DNA from: Liolophura sinensis
Lineage: Eukaryota; Mollusca; Polyplacophora; Chitonida; Chitonidae
Direction of reading: 5' to 3'
DNA length: 64,000 bases
Assembly (NCBI RefSeq): GCF_032854445.1
Contig: NC_088299.1
Span: 845,001-909,000 of the forward strand
Every line of letters begins with the position of its first letter. Position 1 is the first letter of the stretch. A program made the translations under genes and the position numbers. Below the pieces are notes generated by a model. The model did not search any database. It was not told the origin of the DNA and saw only the letters and a program-made list of their open reading frames with translations. Shown here piece after piece: positions 56,401-64,000 of this stretch.

Positions 56401-58139
56401 CTCAGGTCTAGAGCACCTGTTTTTCAGCACCATATATAAATCATGTCATATTCAATGTTGAAGTTGTCAGGTTAGTATATACACTCTTGTACTTTGTCTG
56501 GGATGCACCAGGGCTACATCAAGACCTTTTCACTTGTACTTCTGAAAACAGATTGTCATCTGACTGATCAGGCTGTGGGCAGCACCAAATCCATCAACCA
56601 ATCTCCATACAGTACCAGACCCTGTTGCATCACCAGACACAGCTCTGTTCATCCTCAGCCAGGATCAGAGTTGGCATGTCATGAGCCTGTTACTCAACAC
56701 AATGGGTCTAGCTGTCTGGAGGATTTCCAGCAGAGTTTCTGTCTAGTTTGACACCCATCACTATGTTTCAAGTTGAAAGCTGTACTTTGTCAAACATGAG
56801 ATTCCCTCTAGGCGTCATGGTTTACTGACTCCAATTTTCAGCAGCTTCCCAACAATTACAGTGGAAGTGTTCAGCAAACAGGACTACACTGTTCTTGCTA
56901 AGCGGCTCTACAATAAAATCTTAAATCATTCAATTACTACTACCTGATAAATGGTGCTCAGGAACTGTTCTTGTGTGCAACAGTCTTTATAATACTAACT
57001 GCAGGGAATGTTAACGCAGCTAGCAGCAACGCTGATCTACCCAATACTGGATGCCAGCCTCTCAGACTAGTTCATGTAGAACACAGGTCCTCAAGGAATC
57101 TTCCATCCACAATGGTCACAGAACACTTCCATTGTTTCAGACATAACAAATAACCAACATACCATGAACATGAACATTAACTTCCTTGAACTGAATATGT
57201 TGTTCAAATTGTGGCTGATACATGTACAATTAAACAATTAATATGAGGGTATGCTTAAGAAATTAAATAGTTTTACTCAGATAAGCTTGGGCACTAAGGT
57301 ATTCAGGTGACTAACGACAACAGCAACATTGTGAAAAGCTGTCAGTTAGAAACTTTGTTTTCACGACACTGAGAAAGCTTCTTGTATAATACAAAGTCAT
57401 TAGCGATAAACAAACCTGCTTTTCATACACAATTATACAATGGCAATCCTTTATCATATCCTGTTTATGCACTCCTTTTCTTTTTCTGTGTGTATTTTTG
57501 TTTTTGTTTGCCATGAAATCATGTAGATCTAGGGCTTTTTCCCTGCAAATGTGTGAACATACATTTACATCCATGTGCTATGCATTATGCAAGAATTTCT
57601 ATTATTAACCTAGCACTACAGTATTGTTTATGCAACCGCAATAGTTGTGCGGCATGTGGCACCTGGAACAATACTCTGCAGAGAACTACTGTGTATACAC
57701 TGTTATCATTCCAGGGTAGGGGGAATGTGCCTCTGTGTATGGGGACTCCAGACTGGGACCATCTGTGACCATCACTGTGATGAGTAATAGGAATTCATAT
57801 CTTTTATTAATAAAAATAAGTAATTAGACATTACGATTACGGTTCTTTCAGAATTTTATAAACAAAACATTCAACTATGCCTCTGAGAACACTTTGGCAC
57901 ATTTCAAATTCAAGGCCATTTCAAGATTGTCTCAATGAAATCTTAGGCCGTAACTCCACACCTCCACTTGTATTAAATTCATTAGTATACAATCCTAAAA
58001 TACACAAATCATGTTGCTGTAACCAAACATGCGTATTCCATCTTCAAAATCTGAGTATGTAGAATAATTAATATCATTCAAATGCTTACTGGCACATGCA
58101 GGCACACCTGACTTATAAGTGAAAACCACAGTTCTATCT
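53401..58139. other. No gene seen
   Basis: AT-rich DNA with no recognised repeat family, splice-bounded ORF or RNA gene. The longest open frame (55392-55796, 134 codons) has no recognisable domain and a composition like its surroundings. Confidence 0.35.
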
Positions 58140-58152
58140 TCAAATAGTTCCC

Positions 58153-58469
58153 TATTGGGCCCCGATAGCACAGTTGGTAGAGCATCTACTTCGGGGGCAG
58201 TAGATCCAGGGTCATTCCTGGATCAAGTCACACCTAAGACCTTAAAAGAGAAAGTTGTAAGGGGAGCATTAAGGGGATAGTGCAACGACTGGTTGACCCA
58301 TATCAGTATAGTGGCTTGGGCGGGGCTGCTTACTTCTGTAAGGCGTCTCAGTGAAGGAGCACTAGATAAAAGAGCGGTGGAAATCCGTCCTGCAACAAGG
58401 AGGCAAATTACATGCACTCTAAGGATTCCTTTATTGTCATATGACTGAAAACCTCAAGCACTCACTCAC
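58153..58469 (+). mobile_element. Second SINE family, full-length copy with 13-bp target duplication
   Basis: tRNA-like head (GATAGCACAGTTGGTAGAGC, then GTAGATCCAGGGTC), body with GATAGTGCAACGACTGGTTG, GTCTCAGTGAAGGAGCAC and AAATCCGTCCTGCAACAAGG, ending CTCACTCAC. Flanked by TCAAATAGTTCCC at 58140-58152 and 58470-58482. Confidence 0.93.
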
Positions 58470-58982
58470 TCAAATAGTTCCCAACTTTGCAGATATTTCA
58501 GAAACATTTTAGCTTGATTAAAACCATGATTTTTCAGGGAGTAATAAGTGAAATTAAATGCACAGCACTTTCCATGAGAATAAAATGCATACCAGATTCA
58601 ATCATTACATATAATCAATAATACAAATCAAAAGAGTGATGGTATTTATGCTGATTGTGACATCAGACTTCTGCACTCAGTAATCCCTGACCATAACAGG
58701 TGACCTTCCTCAACCAGTCACAGTAACGCCTATGGGCCATGCACAATAACTGCCTAGCTGTTTCACCCCCCCCCCTCCCCACCAAACTGATACTATGTCA
58801 CACAGTTACTCATAAATATTTCAAATTTTTAACAAGGCTGAAAGACCTGATAACCCATCACCACTTTGTACCTAGTGAGATCCACCTTCCTGATGACCTT
58901 GTCAACAGAGTAATCAAGGTAAAATCTGTCATTATTGATTTCAAACTTGCATGGCAATCCTTCATCAATCACTTCCAAACAG

Positions 58983-59318
58983 TTGCTAGAGAGTTCGCTT
59001 CGGGAGAGGTAGATCCAGGGTCAATCCTGGGTCGAGTCACATCTAAGACTTTAAAAGAGGAAGTTGCAGCTTCTTCACTTGGTGTTCAGCGTGAAGGGGA
59101 TAGTGCAACGACTGGTTGACCGGTATCAGTATAATGGCTCGGGCAGGGTGCCTTACTTACCTTTGGTAAGGCATCTCAGTGAAGGAGCACCAGATATAAG
59201 AGCAGTGGAAATCCGTCCTGCAACAAGGAGGCACATTGCATGCGTTCTATGGATTCCTTCTTCATCATCATATGACTGAGAAATTGTTAAGTACAACGTT
59301 CAACCCCAAGCACTCACT
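58983..59318 (+). mobile_element. Second SINE family, 5'-truncated copy with 13-bp target duplication
   Basis: Same family as 58153-58469 but most of the tRNA-like head is missing. Flanked by CACTTCCAAACAG at 58970-58982 and 59319-59331. It keeps the GTACAACGTTCAACCCCAAGC segment that copy 1 lacks. Confidence 0.93.
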
Positions 59319-59331
59319 CACTTCCAAACAG

Positions 59332-61160
59332 CACCTATTTCGTACAATAAGTCTGGGTTTGCCAGCTCATGTGACTGAAATTCTTCTTTCAGGATACAAC
59401 TGTTATTATTGCTACCTCAGCACTCTTTGGTCCAAATGTATCAATACACTATTTGTTACCTGTGCAACTTTGTTCCAAATTTATTAGTAAACTAATTAAT
59501 TAAGGATGATATTAATTACTGCACATACCCACCCAGGTAAGAATGCAGTGATCTGCCCCACCAAGCAACGTAATGTGACGATCAACAATGTCACAGCCCA
59601 AAAGGATGTCATAATGTTGAGACTCAAAAGCTAATAAATTGGTAATGTCCTTTGACCAGCCAACCAAAGTAGGCTACACAATGAAGAAGTACCATTTTGT
59701 TTTTGTTTCAACAGTACAATTAATGAGCGCCAGTAATTGACATGGACAAATTCCCAATGCCTTCTTCGAACAAAAACTTTAGACCTTGTTGAAGCCAATA
59801 GGCTGATCCTAATGCATCATTTGATATTCATGGCAATTACACACTTTATAACCTTTGTTTGGAGATATCAGATTAATATTCTGCATCATCTTCGTTTGCA
59901 AAAGCTCCTTAAAATACCATGCCTTTACAATATGTCTAGTCAATCTTTGTTACTAAAAGTGTCTCTACTGGACATATACATGTTGCTATATTCTTCATAC
60001 CAATTAATTGTACTAGGCGACTAGAATTTCCATCAGTTCTAAAGATGGCGCCTTGACTGAAGGCTGGAGACAAGCAGCTAGTATTCTGTATGCTCCAGAC
60101 AAAATGGCGAAGAAACAAATTGGCTGTCTTTCTGGAGATGGCATTTGTCATACAGATCTAGCCCACATTCTATTCTCTATAGCCAAACCAACTGTGGTTT
60201 GGTACATGTAAGAAGAGTTTTGCATTATGTATTACAGTACTTTCACTGCATGTTTGTGACATTGAAGAATATAAGTGTTTTAACTCCAAAGATCTGCTTC
60301 AATACTGTAGAGAGAGAGCAGACTGGTGTCCCCAGGGGAATGACCATGTGACCAATTTAGCCCATGGACTGGATCTGGAACTTTTAGTGAAGTCAAGCTA
60401 CATACTGCTCCACAATGTAAGTCTAAAATATGGCACAAAAAATACTTAATCCATTCAGACGTAACCACAAAATTACCACCTCACATGACATAAAATTTCA
60501 AGCAAAAAGTATGTCTAAAAATGTCATAAAATATCAATTTTTAGAGCCGAAATGTACAGTTTTCTAGTAGAATTTCTTTCTAAGACTGACAGAATTATTG
60601 GAATCAGGTAAAATGTGCTAGGCAGTTATGGCTGAAATTTGAGGTCATTTACTGTACTTTATGTAAAGGACTTTTTAATAATCGTAAATGACACCTATAT
60701 AAAAAATATGCAAGGATGAATTTGCTCAACAATCAAAATGAATAGTGCTGCTAGATGCTAAACAAGACACATTTTCTTTCTATCATTGTAAAGTAAATCA
60801 GGCATCCTGTTATGATGCACTTCTTACATTGCTTCACCATGGTTTAATGGAGTAACATCTGGCGAGCAAAGCTACTTAATATGAGACTTGGAGCTCAGAT
60901 TGCTGTTACACAGGCTAGCGAAGCTATATGGTGGCAGTCAGGTTCACATTACCAAACACATGAACAGACAGAATGATTTTCAGAGGAATTAAACACCATG
61001 CCATGTATGGCAATAAACCTGAAGCCGAAGTGGATTGTTCAACATCAACTACAACATGTGATATAATTGAGCAAGTAACACAAATAGCACGGAGACCATT
61101 TCGATCCTTCTGCCACATGTACCCGGTAATTTGAAAGGAAGCTAAGGAAGAGTGGGATAG
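59332..61160. other. No gene seen
   Basis: AT-rich sequence between the second SINE copy and the 68-bp minisatellite. No splice-supported ORF or known repeat recognised. Confidence 0.35.
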
Positions 61161-62055
61161 AAATCAAGAGCGATACATACAGGCCAGCCAGTACAAGTAT
61201 ACAATCGCAGAAGATCCAACTGACCAGGGTTAGGCCAGTGATAAATACAGGCCATCCAGAGCAAGTATACAATCGCAGAAGATCCAACTGACCAGGGACA
61301 CGCCAGCAATACATACAGGCCATCCAGTGCAAGTATACAATCGCAGAAGATCCAACTGACCAGGGTCACGCCAGCGATACATAAAGGCCAGCCAGTGCAA
61401 GTATACAATCGCAGAAGATCCAACTGACCAGGGTCAGGCCAGCGATACATACAGGCCAGCCAGTGCAAGTATACAATCGCAGAAGATCCAACTGACCAGG
61501 GTCAGGCCAGCGATACATACAGGCCAGCCAGTGCAAGTATACAATCGCAGAAGATCTAACTGACTAGGGTCACGCCAGCGATACATACAGGCCAGCCAGT
61601 GCAAGTATACAATCGCAGAAGATCCAACTGACCAGGGTCAGGCCAGCGATACATACAAGCCAGCCAGTACAAGTATACAATCGCAGAAGATCCAACTGAC
61701 CAGGGTCACGCCAGCGATACATACAGGCCAGCCAGTACAAGTATACAATCGCAGAAGATCCAACTGACCAGGGTCAGGCCAGCGATACATACAGGCCAGC
61801 CAGTACAAGTATACAATCGCAGAAGATCCAACTGACCAGGGTCACGCCAGGGATACATACAGGCCAGCCAGTACAAGTATACAATCGCAGAAGATCCAAC
61901 TGACCAGGGTCAGGCCAGCGATACATACAGGCCAGCCAGTACAAGTATACAATCGCAGAAGATCCAACTGACCAGGGTCAGGCCAGCGATACATACAGGT
62001 CAGCCAGTACAAGTATACAATCGCAGAAGATCCAACTGACCAGGGTTAGGCCAGA
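61161..62055. repeat. Minisatellite, 68-bp unit
   Basis: About thirteen highly similar copies of a unit containing GATACATACAGGCCAGCCAG, CAAGTATACAATCGCAGAAG and ATCCAACTGACCAGGGTC. Sixty-eight is not a multiple of three; open frames here are accidental. Confidence 0.95.
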
Positions 62056-63819
62056 ACCATGGACATCTCGAGTGAGAGGCTAGACTTGACTTGAAGGTAA
62101 CACTGTTTAATACATATTTAACTATGGTGTGCATTAAAACCAGACAGCAATAATTCAAATTTTGCACGTACATTCTGACTGTCACCATGATCTAGTAGCA
62201 CAAGGTATGGTGCTGGCAGTCAGGCAACATGGTGCCTTACTGATTAGGAACATCATCACATACACAACATGTATAAAGACTACAACAATGTGCTTTGCCA
62301 ACTCAACAGCATCCTAAATACCATATCACAAAGTTTGCCCATTAACAGCTTCACATTGCAACACTTTTAAACATTGCCTGTTAATGCAAGTCGACTTCCA
62401 GCCCTACTCACATTTTCTGGGAACTCACAGTCACCTGTGTGTAAATGACTGAAAGCTTACAGAATTCAACATTTACCATTTAGATTTCTTTCTATTGGTC
62501 CATCCCTAGGGGAAAAAGTCAACATAATTGTGAAATCCACCACCATCCAGATTAGGAGATAAAGGTCCAAAATCTTCAGTGTGAAGAGCATTTTAATTGG
62601 GACTTTACAAGTTTGATCTTGTTACTAACCTATTTCAGTAAAGCCATCATAAAGTCATGTGTCCATTGATGTAGTACACAGATGTTCACAAAATTTAAAC
62701 TATTTACCACAGGAATAATTCAAAAGAATCACCAAAACAAGAAAAGGCTGGATGAGGTCTCTGCTGTAACTGACAGGTCCTACTGGAAATTTAAAGGCTA
62801 TACCCAGAGCTGGGTGAAATTGCGATATGCATATCAATACAACTCGGCTGTTTATATCTGAATACACTTAGACAGTTATATCTTGACCTCTCCTCCCCAA
62901 ATTTCCACACAATACCTCATGTCATGCCACTCCCAACTCAGACTGTGTAGATGTAACCAACGGGGGAAATTTTAGCTCAGTTTCCACACGTTATTTCACG
63001 GGCCGTTTTTCGACGTTTTTGTTTTTCGATGACTGACAGACCCAACTTGACAACAAGTCACTGGCTTCTTACACAGCAAACAACAACGTTTTAATGACAG
63101 TTTGATGGACACATGGGTGTATTATCACCCTTCTCCCCATCTCTGCCTGGGGAATCTACCCCATGTCGGGAGGGCCAGCAGCCAGACCATCACTGGGGAT
63201 TACTGCACAGCTGAGAGCTGATCACTCTCCCCGGTCATCTCCTTTGGCAACTCAAATCCACTCAACTTTATGGCCAGGAATTTTCGGCTAAACTGTACGT
63301 GATTTACAGTGCCTTAATTCCACAAACAGCTGAATGAACTGGCACAGTGGTGCATGTAACAGCCAGAGATCAAAATTTGACAGTTTTCAATGGCAAAAAG
63401 CTAGCACTTTTCATACTAGTTATCTATTTAACTTGTGTATGAATTTGCCTTCAGACCATGGGTTTATACATATACATACTGCAACCAGAGACTTTGAAAT
63501 TATACCGACAATTGTGTGAATTTCAGCTGTTACAATATAGAATGCATGGCAGTTCTGATGTAGTTATACCCTATCAATCAACAATCTTAACAGCCTATAT
63601 GCTAAGCAGAAAAAATGCTTTGTAAGCCCTTGCATAGGTTTCCCGTTCTGTAGTCTCATCTATTAATCTGCTTGCCTATAGTCAGTGATGATCATTATAA
63701 TCCTCAGCCTTATTCCTCTGTTAGCCATGAAAACACACAGAAGCAATGCCTTAAACTCTATACAAGTAACCTAGACAACAGGGCTCTGTAACCAGCACTT
63801 CATAGATGTATAATAGCGG
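62056..63819. other. No gene seen
   Basis: Unique, moderately AT-rich DNA. A somewhat GC-richer patch at 63110-63260 has no convincing splice-bounded reading frame. Confidence 0.35.
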
Positions 63820-64000
63820 ACCTCCATGGCTGAGGGGTTAGCGTTCCGTGCTACCCCAACACGACGACCCAGCGACATTAATTTTACCAATACCAATGCC
63901 CTCCCTATGTCATCTCCATGCTGCTCATGTTGGCTTCCTCTCCAGTCATACTGGGGCAGATCTGACAGAAACCTGTGGATGTTTGCAAGTTTTCCTTGAT
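63820..64000 (+). mobile_element. SINE, diverged, cut by the window end
   Basis: Head GACCTCCATGGCTGAGGGGTTAGCG, a variant internal region, then CATGTTGGCTTCCTCTCC and ACCTGTGGATG. The tail lies beyond 64000. Confidence 0.8.

Noticed and set aside
58158-58230. Possible tRNA gene in the second SINE family
   Set aside because: tRNA-like head only; part of a SINE bounded by 13-bp target duplications.
41873-62055. CRISPR-like arrays
   Set aside because: Units are contiguous tandem repeats with no unique spacers, in an animal genome.
61045-62188. Minus-strand ORFs over the 68-bp repeat
   Set aside because: Accidental openness in a minisatellite; no coding signal.

Overview
The window is animal (metazoan) nuclear DNA, most likely from a mollusc or a close lophotrochozoan relative. 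The evidence is intron-containing receptor genes, many copies of a tRNA-derived SINE with an AAATAAATAAAT tail that I associate with molluscan genomes (from memory), a Tc1-type transposon, long minisatellites and a Polinton/Maverick giant DNA transposon. There are no bacterial signatures.

Layout. (1) 55-1693 (+): the last two exons of a rhodopsin-class orphan peptide-type GPCR. (2) 2801-3019 and 15615-15653: one SINE split in two by a 12.6 kb Polinton (3020-15614). The Polinton has ~165 bp terminal inverted repeats and a 5-7 bp target duplication. It carries a zinc-ribbon protein, protein-primed DNA polymerase B, DDE integrase, small membrane and basic proteins, packaging ATPase, double-jelly-roll major capsid protein, a coiled-coil membrane protein, a large conserved accessory protein and a penton-like minor capsid protein. 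PolB, the ATPase, the major capsid gene, the coiled-coil gene and the accessory gene each carry in-frame stops or frameshifts. No adenovirus-type protease was found. (3) 15721-23573: a 3.93 kb direct tandem duplication, nearly identical between copies. Each copy contains a dead Tc1-type element and a SINE fragment nested in an older unclassified repeat. (4) 24171-30126 (+): a complete four-exon paralogue of the first GPCR. Its exon phases add up exactly to 1431 nt. Its ectodomain has a signal peptide, overlapping WxxW motifs and six cysteines. Minisatellites sit in its introns. (5) 31369-32145: a 30-bp minisatellite that reads as a decapeptide repeat, of uncertain coding status. (6) 37051-40591 (-): the three 3'-terminal exons of a RELCH (KIAA1468-like) gene. 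Two of the three exons contain small indels. (7) 40.6-64 kb: AT-rich, probably intronic or intergenic DNA with many SINEs and several large minisatellites, including a 2.5 kb array of 24-bp units with higher-order repeats. No further convincing exon was found there.

Reading the whole. Two tandem receptor paralogues were pushed apart by successive insertions: SINE, Polinton, then the Tc1-containing unit and its duplication. The Polinton is a virus-like element whose morphogenesis and replication genes are decayed, while its integrase and several small genes remain open. The RELCH exons also carry indels, so some Polinton frameshifts could be consensus errors. However, ~5% divergence between the two TIRs and numerous in-frame stops argue that most of the decay is real. 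All family assignments are from sequence motifs and memory; no database search was possible.
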